From assembly GCA_022578605.1 (NCBI GenBank), contig MU394064.1, forward strand, positions 682,001 through 746,000: DNA of 64,000 nt, in the 5' to 3' direction. Positions 9,601 through 23,034 of the stretch are shown one piece after another. The translations under genes and the position numbers were made by a program. Positions within the stretch are counted from its first letter, which is position 1. The number at the start of each line of letters is the position of its first letter. The notes beneath the pieces were generated by a model. It was not told the DNA's origin and made no database searches. It saw only the letters and a list, made by a program, of their open reading frames with translations. This stretch comes from Camillea tinctor (taxonomy: Eukaryota > Ascomycota > Sordariomycetes > Xylariales > Xylariaceae).

Positions 9601-12600
9601 GGGCACCGAAATGCAACCATATGTCTATCAGACTCACCACGGACTTGGCGGCATGCTACAATGGTAAGCTCTAGTCCAACTACAGGACATACACAAGAAG
9701 TGTCCGATAAATCCACGTGGTACGAGTGGCTTAGACGATAGATGTTGTCTTAAAGCAAATAATAGCATGCTCGTATTATCCGGGACAATGAAGCTTAAAA
9801 CCTTCATGCAACGACTCGCCGCAATCACGTCAAGCTCCGTCTGAGTAGAGAACCAATTAGAAGATGGGCTTATATACTACCAGATGATTCTAACTTCTGC
9901 ATAGATGTCTGCCTAGTGACCATATCTAGGTAAGACTACTGCCAAATTAGAACCCCTCGCCCAATCACTCTTGTAATAAGGATATAGACTTCATGTCCGA
10001 CACGGAAGCTATGAAATCGACACGGAACAAATCTTCTAGCAAACATGTTGAGTTTTACAGTCCACGCGTGACAGTGTTATACCTGTATTTCTATTACCTA
10101 CGTAGTTTATTCGATGAGGAAGACCCTAGAGCTTGTAAGGTGACTACATGTTTACTATATTCATTTACTAACTAACGGATAATGAAGCCGTCCATTAAAA
10201 TCAGTAACCAATGCAATAGCAAGGGCTAGCTGTGATCATACTAACCTAAGGTAAAGGAATTATTGGATATTTTCATTGCTGTAAACACCAACATCAAGTC
10301 ACCTACCATTCGAGTTATCTAGTATGGGATTATCAGAGCATAACGAATTCAACAGCAACATACCTATTCACTTAGGATAACCAGCCGGCTAGAATATCAT
10401 TACTAGCTTGTTGTTGAATAAAAGCTATTGCGTTATACTTCTGGACCTAATAAATCAGATGGTGAACCCCTATTCAACTGTCCCTCTTCGGTGATTAATA
10501 CTATCGTCCCTTTCTACTTCGTGTCGAATTACACCAAATCTTAAATTATAAATATATACTGTTATCTAAGGAATCCATCCGAAGCTTCGTCTTATCAAAA
10601 AAGGAGGAGACGTCTATAAAAAGAGCTTTTTTATGAGACATGAGAATAGAAAACTCCACAGGATACAGCTTGTTTCCGATGCATCGTGATAAGTATAGCT
10701 ACTAAACTACCTATGCACGTCTGTTAAATACTGAGGATATATCCTCAAACCAGCTAGCTCGCTATATACCTAATCATTTAGACATACACAGCATCTAACA
10801 CGATGAATATGATTTCAGAATTCCTCAGTCCCTTTAGAAGAGATAGGTAGTGGAGAGTTCGGAGACACAAACCTCTGGAAGGACAACTATACGAAGGCTT
10901 GGAATCGGATGTACAAGGTTCCCATCCAAGCGCGAATCTAATTCGAATGTATATGTTGCCCGTCCACGTGTGCCCGTTGCCATATATTTTCGCACAAACA
11001 AAAACCGATAACAACTTTGTACTTCATGTAGGGTGTGGATGTCACGATGCCGTCATGCTGATTTTCCTTGCTTCAAGATTCTAGATAGTTTGCTGGCCTT
11101 GTAGGACCTTACGCACTCGGGATGACGTACTTTACCCGGAGGTGTATAACTATCCCCATGACTGCCGTGTATCGGTTAAACTTAAAGACCTTGGTCTATA
11201 GAATCCGGCACCGGCTTTGATTGGCACGCCGCATACACCCGATGAAGCGACGTCAGGCGGCATCTTTTCGGAATTTATACTTTATATATCAAGCGTCACT
11301 AACTTGTGTGCATGGGATATTTGTACCCGTAAATGTATAAACCTTTCACAAAATGTTTGCCTGCGATATCTTCAACTCAGTGCCCAGTTTTGTATTGGTG
11401 AACTACCATGGTGGGAAATGCAGTATAACCTATGCCATATCATCATTCTTGCTACAATACTAGCTATGCCTACATGCAATGGATTCTAGGTAGGGTAATT
11501 TGACAGTGAAGATACAAAGCTATGTATTGTTGAAATAGATGTGCATGGCTTTCCCCGGAGCTTAGATCTATAAAACACGTGATATTCGATTAGTAGATCA
11601 AAAGCTCCGCGTGTGAGTTTGCAACGTTGCTATCGAAGGCCGTTTACATACCTAATAAGCTCCATAAAGAAATGAAATTTAACTATGCGTAGCTTAAGGA
11701 TCTTAATTTGATATTTGCTATGTGGTTGGTTATTGAGAATAGTCCCATCAGGTTATTATGAAGAAAGGGTGTTATTGCCATATCATATATCCTTAATGCA
11801 GGGAGCCAAATTTGTCCCCTGGTGTGTATGTAGATCTCGATACTGAGGCTGACGGCTGGGTGCTTCATTGCTGGGGATGGTCTATTTAGGACGCATGTCT
11901 CGCAGCAGCCATGCGCTCTCTGAGTAAGATAGCTGATACGATTTAGTTGCAATAAATCAAGGATAACTTAAGACTTGCACGGTATTGAATCTACCATATT
12001 AGTCGAGGTACTGCTATCATATGAATTGGGCCTTCAAAGTGACTTCACGCCCGATGCATTATCCTTGGATGGTGATTGTGGATATGGATAAGCTTGTACA
12101 TACCTCGCAGTTTTCTCCTTAACTATGTAGAAACCCCTGTTCAGTCAGCTCTTACAAGCAATGAATGATCTTTATCATAGTTTACACATCGAATTGCGGA
12201 TGTTTGTATATTGGAACTATTGTTCTTGGCTGAGGAAGTTGTAACTGTATTCATTACTAACTCTACATACGTTATGGAGGTATCTAGTTGTAGCTAACGT
12301 ACCTAGGTAATGTGAGCGGATCTTCGAAAGTAGATTATCCACACCGTGATCACTATACATATGCTAAGACGTCGTTGGGATCATTAGGAGCCGCAATCGA
12401 GTGTCCATATTTCCAAGTCCTAGCCCTCTCGTATGGGCACTACGAAAGGATGACGATATTACAACGAGTAACAATATTGATCGATTCAGCTCTTATATGC
12501 CAAGCCTGGGGCTCTCAGAAAGAAGTCCAAATTCCCTTCTGACCTTAGTGGGTCTGTTGGCTGTGCATTGTTAGCGCTCTTTATGTACCCCCCCTTTTCA

Positions 12601-14559
12601 AGTGTAAATGGATCAGCACTATACAGAGCGGCTGATGAGCTAATATAGTATGTGGGTGTTAGAATTAAGATATAAAGCCTACATATACATATAGAGTGTG
12701 TGACGTTATACAATTGTGATTCGGGGAAATACGGCTTAAAAGATTAATTGGCCCATACCAACAAGACGCTGAGTGCTGTGCGATGTTATTCGTACGCTCG
12801 GTATCGTGCCGCGTAACCTGTCATTGGTCGTTCACCATGCTGTAGTCTATACAGGAGGCCTTAGCGGGAGCTAAAAAAGCTCATCTCTGCCATTGGAAGT
12901 TGTAGAAGCAAGGGCTAACATGTCCCCTGATTTTGGTAATTTGCCTTACCCAGACTACGCGCAACCAACAGCAACAAGCTGTCTACATAAAGAGCCGAAA
13001 CTGGCATCTTGAGCTCGGTTTACTTAGCTGCTTGGGCCTAGACTCATGAAGTGTCTAAGTTAGGTTAACTACTCGTAGATTATGTATTGACCTAGGTTAG
13101 CTGAGTGGGTAATAATATAGAAACAATCTGCATCGTTGCCAAGCATTCAGCTGCCCAACATTGAAATTGAATGTAGAGTCCTATTTCTGAAGTCCAATAA
13201 CCTATACATAATCTAAAATCTTGTTCTTGGTATTGGAGAGTTATCGAATGGTTGGAGTAGGTTTGTTGTTGCCACAACTCTGATTTTAGATCATCAATAT
13301 ATGATACCCCCCTTTCCCTTTCACCGGGCTATCGTGCATCTCAATAATGTCTCCGGGCTCATCCATCATTACGAAAACTCACTCATGTGTGGCTGAAAAA
13401 TCAGGTACTTGTTTGGTCCCGACGCAGGCCTGATCTTGGTCTGGATGGTGTAATTATACAGATAACATGAACCACCCAGAGCAGCCAGACTGACATCTCG
13501 GCATTGGGTGCCGGGAGCGATCTAATTCGATTCCACTCATTTCACCCATTGAAACCCGGGTCAACAACACCTAGAACTGACAGGCAGGGGTCAAAGATAT
13601 TTCGTGATTTATCACTTACAAGGCCGATGACCTCAAGTCCCTGCAATTGTTGCACAATAGCTAAAGCCCAAAAAGCTGGCTGCCAACTTGAGTAGCAACC
13701 CCTCACCGCGATCGTTTGCGAACCAGTGTACTGCAAAGATCATTCGTCGAAAAGGGGGGCTTCTCATTTTCTGTCAACAAAAAAATTTTCCCTTTTTATT
13801 TTTTATTTTTTATGAGAGTGTTTTTTGGCGTCACCTCGATCAACCCCAGTCAACCAGACTTCGACGATTGACATTGACAAGCTCGGGAGGTAACATTCAA
13901 TCTTTACCATCCCATCCTGTCCCATCCCATCCAGTGAATTTCCATGCGGGTCTTCATTGCCAAGTCACGATCGGATCCGATCATCCCCGTTCTCTGCCAA
14001 TCTGCGTCCTCTGAGCTCCGCTTTCAGGACGGGATCTTCCCCAAGATCGATACATAGTAGTGTTTCTTCCTTCAAGCTAGGTAGTCTAACCTAGGTCCTG
14101 GTCCTGGTCCAAGGTTGCTTGAAAGATAACCGGTCACTCGAGACTAAGCCCGTGGTACCCCTTCTTCCCCATCCACGGTTTAACTACACTGCCTACCTAT
14201 ACACTTACAGCACAACGAAACCCGGGCATATCTAAGACACGTGCATCATAGTTTGTCTGTCTGTTTCTCGGGTACGGTTTCTGATTTTAGCGTCCTGTTT
14301 AAGCAAGATCATCTTGAGTCTTCTTCACCATTGACATTGACACCAACTGAACTGAAAAAGGAGTCTGTGCGTGTGTGCGGTCTTCTGCTGGAGCTAATAC
14401 ATACCCACCTAATTCCCATTAGTCTCATCATACTTGTTTCTAGATCCCCGTGTCTCCGTATCGCCGTATCATCAAAGCCAAGCGTCCAAAACGCTGACAG
14501 CGTATTTCCCACCTTCCCGCCTGGAAAGCCCTTTACGAAGACCATAACCTCGAGGCGCC
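6618..14559. other. Gene desert, about 8 kb
   Basis: I find no convincing coding region, RNA gene or transposon. Open frames are short (under 120 codons), unspliced-looking and without recognisable motifs. The sequence is AT-richer than the genes, with scattered copies of a CCTAGGTA-like motif (near 7797, 12300, 13090 and 14080) and an A-rich tract at about 8415-8445. The right end, from about 14200, should contain the promoter and leader of the Zn2Cys6 gene; it carries a CCATCCCATC-type repeat near 13910-13935. Confidence 0.6.
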
Positions 14560-16607
14560 ATGGAGTCTTACGCACCCGAAGCTCCTCCCGCGTCAATTAA
14601 CGGGACCGTTGACCCGAGAGCACCTCAACCGACCGTGCCGGCAGCTTGTCTAGCTTGTGTAAGTTGAAAGAAGAGCATTTCGTATTGTTCTACATGACCT
14701 ACATCACTACGCACTTAGAATTAGAAACGGAGCTATAATGCTGACTTGAGAAATTGCTCAATAAGCGGGCCAAACATTTGAAATGCGATGGATTGAACCC
14801 GTGTGGGCGATGCAAGACGAGTAATTCAGAGTGTGTCTACGTAGCTTCTCGTCGCGGCTACAAGGGCCCACGGCGCAACACGGCTGCAAATCCAAACAAG
14901 CGACACGCTTCAGACTCCCCGCCCGAAGCGGGAGGAGAGAGCTGCCCGATGCTACTAGGCGCCATTGCGCCGACATCTACCGCCCCTATTCTACCGGGCT
15001 TCAATCAAACCATGGTGATCCCGGATACTCCGACTTCGTCTTATACCGCGACGCCAACCCTGGGTGCGCTCCAGATGTATAGAAACCCTTACCTGAACGG
15101 GATGAACGGAGCCGTAGTCGAAGCGAACCCGCGACCGCAACAGGCCCAACAGACGGTCCCGGAACGTTGTATCGATTCTTTCTATTACCACTTCTTCCCC
15201 GGGCATCCCGCGGTGCTGCATAAGGCCCAGCTGCTGAAGATGGCGAAAGAGAGGAATCTCGAGCATCTCCTGGCTGCGATGAGATGGGTCGGCTCACTGT
15301 ACATCGATGTTGGTCCTTCTCGTGCCACATTCTTCGAAGAGGCCATGCGGCTCGTCCACGCCCCGGATGTCGCCAAAGATGGCTTCCTTGTGCAGGCTAT
15401 GGTAATACTTCTCATAGGACTCGACGGAAGCCGCCAACAGGAAAAAGCGAAAGACATCCTCTTGAGTGCTGAGAGGCTCGCTATCGAGATCCAGCTCTAC
15501 ACTCGAGCATATGCCACGATGCACGGAGGCGGGAACCCTAGATTGGAGGAAAGCTGGCGCCGGACGTGGTGGGATCTATTCGTAGTCGATGGTATGATAG
15601 CCGGTGTTCACCGGCAGACTAGCTTTCTGCTCTTCGACATAGTCGCCGACGTCGGGCTTCCGTGTGAAGAACACGAATATGCTTCAGGGGTAAGGCTCAT
15701 CCTTAGAGAAGAAATGAAGGAAATCCATTCCGGCTAATCCGTGTTATTAGCAAATTCCCCGTCCCATGTACCTGGAAGACCTAGACGATCAAGTGTTCTC
15801 AGGAGAAGACCGAGAGTTCTCTTCCTTTGCGTACCGCGTTGCGTCGATTAGGAATCTAGGACGCATGATGCGGTTACCTCCAAATCCCTTCCCCGACGAC
15901 AAGAACGTCGACCGAATCCAATCGCTTTTGTCTAACTGGAGGATGCATCTACCAGAGTCGAAACGACATAGCTTGAACAAGGACTGCCAGTTAGACGAGA
16001 TGATGTTCCAAGCGCACATGATCAATCACGCGTAAGATATCTTACCATCCTTATAGTTTTTTTTTAGAGGCTAGACTAAAAATATTCATCAAGATGCTCC
16101 ATCATCCTGCATCAACCCCTTTCGCAGCTGGACTCGTCTCCAGCCCGGGATGTCACCGCCTGCGCGCCCCATAACGCGGTCCAGAGCGGCGACAACTTCA
16201 ACATCCACACCAAGCACATTATCACGGCTGCGTGCGAGATCAGCAAGATGGTAACGTACAACGTGCCGATTACGAGCCACACCCACTTCTTCACATGTGT
16301 CTTGACGTTGTCCTCGATCGTGCACCTTAGCAAGTGGGCGCTCTACTACGTCCACGACGAGGACGACCTGCGGCAGCAGATCCGCCTGAACATCGGCGCC
16401 CTGAACAAGCTCAGCAGTGTCTGGAAGGCCGCCGCCAACGCCTCGGTCCAGGTCAAAGGCGTAGCGCAGGAGATATATCACGAGAAGAAGGCGCGCCAGA
16501 GCAATCCCTCATACTGGGTCGGGTTCAGTCAGGAAGAGATCATGGGCACCATGGCGGCCGACGACGGTATTATGAGCGAGATCGACATGCTGAGTAGTGG
16601 GACCTAG
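14560..16607 (+). CDS. Zn2Cys6 fungal transcription factor
   Basis: Exons 14560-14658, 14766-15689, 15751-16031 and 16094-16607 give 605 residues; introns are 107, 61 and 62 nt. The Gal4-type binuclear cluster at about residues 30-57 is split by intron 1 after the second cysteine (CLAC, then RAKHLKC, CDGLNPCGRC, SECVY) and fits C-x2-C-x6-C-x5-C-x2-C-x6-C. A basic linker (SRRGYKGPRR) follows. The rest is the fungal-specific transcription factor middle homology region (RCIDSFYYHFFPGHPAVLH, LEESWRRTWWDLFVVDG, FNIHTKHIITAACEI), expected to control a nuclear target set. It resembles the family of A. nidulans OefC, but I cannot name an orthologue. No metabolic cluster lies next to it; both flanks are gene-poor. 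Confidence 0.92.
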
Positions 16608-19600
16608 GCGACAGGGCTAAAACTTGGGAGATATCCAAAGGGTTTGTAGGATTAAAGGGGGGACAAAATAGAACAAAACAAAGAATTAATTGGTGGAAAA
16701 CTCCTACTCAGGAACGGGTGCAGGTTTCGAGGGATTCTGGGTTTTCTTGTTGTATTTCTTGGAGTTTGAGGCCAGCCATTCTGATATCGTAGGATCACTT
16801 TTACGATCACCAAAGGGGAGGAGAAGGACGAGACGAGGGACAAGGGATGCGGTTTGCTAGAACCAGGGGAGAGAGGTGAGAAAAGTGTAATACGCTTGAT
16901 TACAAAAACAATCTCCCACCTATATACTTATATATAAGGATATATATATATATTTGTTACACCTTAGGCTTGAAAAGTAGTTTACGGGAAGACCGATATA
17001 TTTTCCCTCTGTGCGATGCCGTAGAACGAGTAAGTCCCTTTTCTCTCTTTCTCTTTCGCTCTCTCGCTCCCCGCCTGCCCACATGCATGCCTATTTCACT
17101 AAATAACAACATTTGTGGTCCTCCACTGATTCACACAGGGATCGTCAACCCGTAGCGGAGCGTCCGTCGTTCTCCAGTCGCCGTCCACGTCTCCTTGTAG
17201 GCTAGCTGCATTCCCACAAACCCCCCCAAGCCCTTGGGCTAACTCTCTGGTGCTCCAATCAGCCGCAAACCCCTAGTCTAGAGCTCTGCGGCTAGGTACA
17301 CGGACTATCATAAGCTTCGCCGCTGACTAAGGTGCTAGATGTTGTAAGATAGGTCTCCTCGCGCTTCGGGTCTGGTTGGTAGAGATACAGTAGGTTAGTC
17401 CTCTCTCACGGCATGAAAACCAGGCTTTTCTCGCTTTCTGCCAACTACCACGGTGACCTGGTAGTGCGCCCAGGTCCCCTAGCTGGGCTTGGCAGGAATC
17501 CGGGATTCAGGGAATGCTGGGAAGCAGGACGGCGATCTCCCTACATGCGGCCGGGCTCTACGCGGGGTTCTCTCGTTGGCTCGGGATCCTCTCTGTCTCT
17601 TCCCCCCAACAAACCATTATCATTCATAAATCTCTTTTCATGTTGACGAAATCTTTGTAATCCCCCAATCGCCGTTCTGGGACCCTGTTCCCGGACAACC
17701 AAAAAATCCAAGCGAGCCCCGCAAGCGGCGACATGAGCTGCTATGTAATCAATAAATCGTCACTCTCATGCTGTTGCTGTGGTATCATGGCTTCTGATCC
17801 AATTGAGCTCCGAGAATTGTGCCACATAAGGCTACATTTCCCGAAATGTTATCGTTGCTGCCACCTTCACGGTAGCAGGCGATTTTCTTGAAGAATATTG
17901 CGGTCGTCAGTATTACTTTTACCCAGTAAAAGGTCGCTGGAAGAAGTAAGGGAGGAGACTGGCTCTCACTCATACGCAACTTGTTTCCCTGTAAGGTCTA
18001 CTATATCACGTCTCGCCGACCAAAAGGCCAGCAATTATGGCAGAATGGACAGCTAACCACATATTAGACTAGGCTAGAGCCTATGATCGTCAAGTATCGG
18101 GAGATGATTCCGTAGCTGTGTAGGTTGACCGGCCAGTCTCCGTTGTTACATGAATGTCCTTACCGCGCCATCAGTCATGTTCTGATCCTGTGTGCATTTT
18201 AGGACTTCTATTCAACATTCTACCCCCCCCCAGGGTTCTTGTATCCTCTGTGATTCTCGGCAACCCCCCGCGGCATCCGAAATAGCATCGCGGCGGCTAG
18301 AAACACATCGCCGTAGCGTAGACTTAGTTGGCAGCAAGGGCACAAGTTCTGCAGTCGGTAATTGCTAGTTTCTATGAGCGGAAAATGCCACCATGCGCAT
18401 GCATATGTTCTAAGCATACGTCAGATCAGTGACTGGGTATGTAGCGGTGCTATTATGCGCTTGGAAGCCTGCTATCGTGTGGTCGACAGCATTAGGGTCG
18501 TGCAAGCGGAATGGATGGACGCGCGATATCGAAGCACTTCGTAGTTCGCATGTCAGTGCAAACCCTGGCATGAAGGATCACCAATAGACATGGTGGACAG
18601 TTCGGGAACGTCGGGGACCAAATGTACACGCCTACTGATAGCATCTTGAATCTAGTCTACTAGGTAGGCGCCGTCTGTTCTGTGCGGGTCTCGTAATCGT
18701 ATTATATTTTCTGAAGCTTTTCAGCTGAAGACGCCTCGTCGGGATTGACAAGCAAGCTCATCTCACGAGCCCCCGATTTCTGTACTATATATCCTAGCTA
18801 CTACCAGATCGAATCTTTGCGTAGAAAACCTAGCTGTGACTATCTGGATCACTCGCCATCCAGAGATCATATAAGACGGTTTCAAACCACTAAATAGGAC
18901 ATCAAACCTATTGGCTTGGGAGTTAGTTTATACTCTACGTTTCGTCCAAGGGCTATAACCTAATTACTACAGGATAGTACAAGCTATCATAAAGTATCAC
19001 AACGCCATGATAAAACGACGACCTGAATAAGAGAACCTAAACAAGCAGCTTGAAGCTGTTATGAGATAGAGGCAAACTTATATATCGCTTGTTGGTGCGC
19101 TTACTTTTCGTCGTTCATTTCATGACATAGCTCCTTGCGGTACTGCCTTATAAAGATCGGTAGCGGCAGCAGAGGCGTGATATGAGAAACCCAAGGGGAA
19201 AAGAAAATACAATATAGCGATTAGTCGTTCGCTCCTGGTAACGTATATTTTCAATAACATCGATATATTACCTAACTTAGTAGCCGACTCTTTTCACCCC
19301 ATAATTACCTACCTACGTATCGAAGTCGAAAAGAGCCCGGAACCCCGTAGGAAATAGACGGGGAAGAATTCTGTTCGCTTCATCATAGATATATATGATG
19401 CTGATTGTGCTTCTTCCCTTTTATGCTGACGCTTAGAAAAGTTTCTATGGGGACGAAACGGAACTTTAAATGAGGACTTTCGAATCCATGCTATAGACTT
19501 ACTATTTATCGCCCATGGAGTTGTGATAAGAAGAGAAGAGTCATAATTCCTTAAAGGACTGAAAAGTCATGGCGTCTGAGCCCACTTATAAGATATCGTA

Positions 19601-21478
19601 CCGCAGGCTAAATACCTAGGCTTAACCTAGACAGACATCTTCAGATCGATTTCATGCAAAAGGTAAATGCACGGGTGCGGCACGCCACGAACGTCCCAAC
19701 CAGCGATTGGAATTGGGACAGCGGATCCTTCTAGCGGGCCGTGGAAAGGGATAGAGATCGATATGGCCATAAGTTACCCGTTGGTAAAACTAAGGATCTG
19801 GATCTCTTTACAGCAAAAAAACTTGGGTCATTCCCGATATCTGTACAACAAAGCAGATAGACAGGGTGACTTGGTAACTTGGTCGCTATATATATATATC
19901 CATGTAGGAGAGCTAGACAGGTCAGTAGTAAGAGACCAGTGATGAATATAGATAATGGCACTGTTGAATTGAGGTTATGAGGTTGCTTGATTAGGTGACC
20001 ACCTATCTATGTCTGGATGATGGGAGGACCTGTCCATTATATACATGTAGCTGCGGATATACCTTGTACCTGTACCTTGGCAGATACACCTCATCACCTA
20101 TTTCAGCAGGCACTTTAGCTGTAGGCCGAGGCTAAGTCGACGAATAGAAAACGTGGACTTACACGATCTGAATAGGCGGTTTAGGTCAAGTGAACCAAGC
20201 GATGCGTTTTCTGTGAAATCCTTTACATATAACAGGGTGTTCGCTAGTTTAATATGCATATCATCTGACGATGCTTAAAATTAAAAAAAAAAGGAAAAGA
20301 CAAAAAGAAGAGTGGCTCGCTGTTGAGTCAAAATCTAATGATGTTATTGATACGAATCATAACTAACTCGCCCTTGCCTCAGTCTACTATCCCAACTCGC
20401 GTTTCAAGCCAGTAGATATATTTATATATGTAACTTATGGCGGCGTTGTTGCTGGGATAGGTTCATCATGGGCGGCGAGACAGAACTACTTAGCTTATAG
20501 TGATTGTGAGTCGTCTTCAGTGTTTATGGCTGCTTGGCACTCTGTGGTATGATAATCCTTTTGAAGGGGGCACAGCGTTTTGGGGGGAGACTCAGACTTA
20601 TTTATACTGGCTATTGGCTCCTGCTCATATCGTGAGTAACATACTCGTGAGCTACTATGAATTTAGTTAACCTAGTCATGTATGGATTAAAGTTAACTTT
20701 GTTGTGGCTTTCTTATATACGATCGTGGTGGTGATGTATCATCTTCCAAGTATTGACTCTTACACTTATACAGCAAGGGGTGAAGTGAACAATCTTCGTG
20801 GATTTGATATTGATGCTCGATCTAAATTTAAATTTTCAATTTATATACACATTATAACATTGATTTTTTGAGTATGATCATACAAAAAGTCCTGAGGAGA
20901 ACCTGGTCTTGTTAATATACTACCTTTGTCATCATGGACTTATACAGATGTTGCTCAAAGCATGCCAAGACCGATTAGTTCTTAGGAGGCCCTCAAGGTT
21001 CTACATCCCTCTTAACATCTCATTGCCTATCGGCGAAGACCATTGACATGGGATGAAGTGGATAATCATAAATACGTCTAAATTCCCGGAGAAGGACCAG
21101 TTATAAGATACTGTCGCTAGGAGTGCGGGTAAGCCGTCCGCTCATGATGAGCAGGTTTGAGCTCGTTGAGCACGTTTTGGGGCCCGCCCATCTGCAACTT
21201 CATGAACGGGAGCCTCTCATAGGAGATGCTCACGCTAGGGATTCGGATGCGATGGGATGACGTGCTGCTAAGTACCTTGATGGCCATACCACAGTTATCA
21301 CCTGCGTAGAAGGAGGGGGAGGAGGAGGAGAGTACCTAGATTTCCAGGTGTTCCTCCTCCGAGGCAGATGAATGTAATCTTGTAAAACTTGCTCAGTAGA
21401 AACGACTTTCTCTCTCTCACTCTCTGACAAGTCTCCCTACCTAGATTCACCTACCTACCTACCTAACAAACTCCAAAA
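16608..21478. other. Intergenic, about 4.9 kb, gene-poor
   Basis: Apart from a possible small exon at 16704-16856 (listed separately), nothing coding is convincing. It includes a TA-rich stretch at 16920-16955, C-rich and CT-rich tracts (about 17220 and 17040-17070), a poly-C run near 18223 and a GGA repeat near 21305-21330. The last 60 bases are a CCTA/CTAC repeat forming the leader of the superoxide dismutase gene. Confidence 0.5.
16704..16856 (-). CDS. Possible last exon of a small unrecognised protein
   Basis: On the minus strand an open frame of 51 codons begins right after a splice-acceptor-like TTCTAG and ends in TAG at 16704-16706. Its composition looks protein-like: a hydrophobic stretch (LVPRLVLLLPFGD) followed by SEWLASNSKKYNKK and a Lys/Pro-rich tail. 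I do not recognise the family and cannot place the 5' exons with confidence. Donor-like GT sites exist upstream beyond 16930. It would be a tail-to-tail neighbour of the Zn2Cys6 gene. Confidence 0.3.
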   Translation of the reverse strand, partial: QTASLVPRLVLLLPFGDRKSDPTISEWLASNSKKYNKKTQNPSKPAPVPE

Positions 21479-22211
21479 ATGGCGTCCGCAACTTACAAGC
21501 TACCCAAACTCCCTTACGCCTACGATGTAAGTAAAGCATGATCATAGCCCGACCACGAATAAGGACTCACGGCTAATGACTGGCGGTACTTTCTCTCTCC
21601 CTCGCCCTGATTAGGCTCTCGAGCCTAGCATCTCGAGGCAGATCATGGAGCTACACCACAGCAAGCACCACCAGACGTACATCACGAACCTGAACAAGGC
21701 GCTCGAGGTGTCGGCCACGGCGCTCGCGCAGGGCAAGCTTCAGGACTCGGTGGCGCAACTCTCGGCGATCCGGTTCAACGGCGGGGGCCACATCAACCAC
21801 TCGCTGTTCTGGGAGAACCTGGCGCCGTCGTCTTCGGCAGAGGCAAAGCCCGAGGCGGCGCCAACCCTGGTAGCAGCTATCCAGGCGACGTGGGGCAGCT
21901 TAGACTCGTTCAAGGCGGCGTTCGGAGCGGCACTCCTGGGGATTCAAGGCAGCGGGTGGGGATGGCTGGTCAAGGAGGCGGGCACGGGACAGCTGCGGAT
22001 CGTGACGCTGGCGAACCAGGAGGCGGTGGTGGTGGGCGACACGCCGCTGTTTGGGGTGGACATGTGGGAGCACGCGTATTACCTGCAGTATCTCAACGGC
22101 AAGGCGGCCTATGTTGAGAACATCTGGAATGTGATCAACTGGAAGACGGCTGAGGTACGATACGCGGGTGCCAGGGACGATGTATTCCAGGTTCTGAAAG
22201 CCAACATGTGA
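21479..22211 (+). CDS. Manganese superoxide dismutase, no mitochondrial presequence
   Basis: Exons 21479-21526 and 21615-22211, 214 residues, one 88-nt intron. Converts superoxide to oxygen and peroxide. Mn ligands are visible: the first His in ELHHSKHHQTY, the second in GGGHINHSLFWENL, and Asp plus His in DMWEHAYYLQY; GSGWGWLV is also typical of the Fe/Mn family. The protein starts MASATYKLPKLPYAYD and aligns at once with the mature N-terminus of mitochondrial enzymes, so it lacks a targeting presequence. It should be a cytosolic Mn-SOD, as known in some fungi. The short first exon and the CCTA-repeat leader precede it. Confidence 0.93.
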
Positions 22212-22687
22212 GGTCACTGAGGTGATGTATTTACCGAGAGATGGTCTCGGAATTGAATAAACTTCAGCTTGAATAAATATATAACTCAGGAGAATTCTTG
22301 TCGGGTATATTGAAATAATCAGAATTCATGATGATGGTGAAGAAGAGGGATGAAACTGGAAAGAAGCTCAAGCTCAGGTCCGGGATATTCTTATTATTGA
22401 TAACAGTAGATAACCTTGTTGTTATCTTACCCCACCATGCTATGTATCGGGAAACTAGATCGAACCCCGAACCCCGCACTACCCAATAGTATATTGACAT
22501 ACAGGTAGATTACGTAGCAGCGTAGTTAAACTCAATTAACCTGATGGGCTATTGGAGCGCGTCTTTGCCAAAAAATCATTCGACGCGTCTAAAACCCACA
22601 CTAACCATTCTACCCCATACATACAATACAACCTCTACCCTTTTTACCTTTACCTTTTACCTTCTTAGTACTTATAACCTCGAAGAA
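22212..22687. other. Intergenic between the SOD gene and the 624-residue gene
   Basis: This 476-base spacer holds the SOD 3' region and the leader of the next gene. The stretch 22615-22680 is CT/AT-rich, as is usual near fungal transcription starts. No other feature is seen. Confidence 0.5.
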
Positions 22688-22995
22688 ATGCCACCACTAA
22701 AATCACTACAACTGTCACTCTCATCCTCCTCCTTGTCGTCCATCACATCCTTTGTCACCGCCGGCGCATCACCTCGGGATATGCAAGATGGTGATGTAGA
22801 TGTAGATGCAGATGTAGATGTAGAAGATGTCCCCAGCACTTATGACGATGACCCAAGTAGTAGTCCTACCGATCCCAGTTCGAGTCCCGACTCGGATTCG
22901 CCCTGCCCCTATCGTAAAGCCAAGAGGCTGCCGCCCGAGTTGAAGGAGCATTGTCGCGTCTACCTCGAAGAAAGCCTGCGTAAGAACTTCTCTCT

Positions 22996-23034
<39 letters not shown>

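Noticed and set aside
9366..9716. Minus-strand open frame of 116 codons in the gene desert
   Set aside because: No recognisable motif, no codon regularity, no splice context; the length is compatible with chance.
16970..17275. Plus-strand exon pair with a GTAAGT donor and a CACAG acceptor
   Set aside because: The two frames join in phase but give a short peptide without recognisable features and no start; the minus-strand exon next to it is more protein-like.
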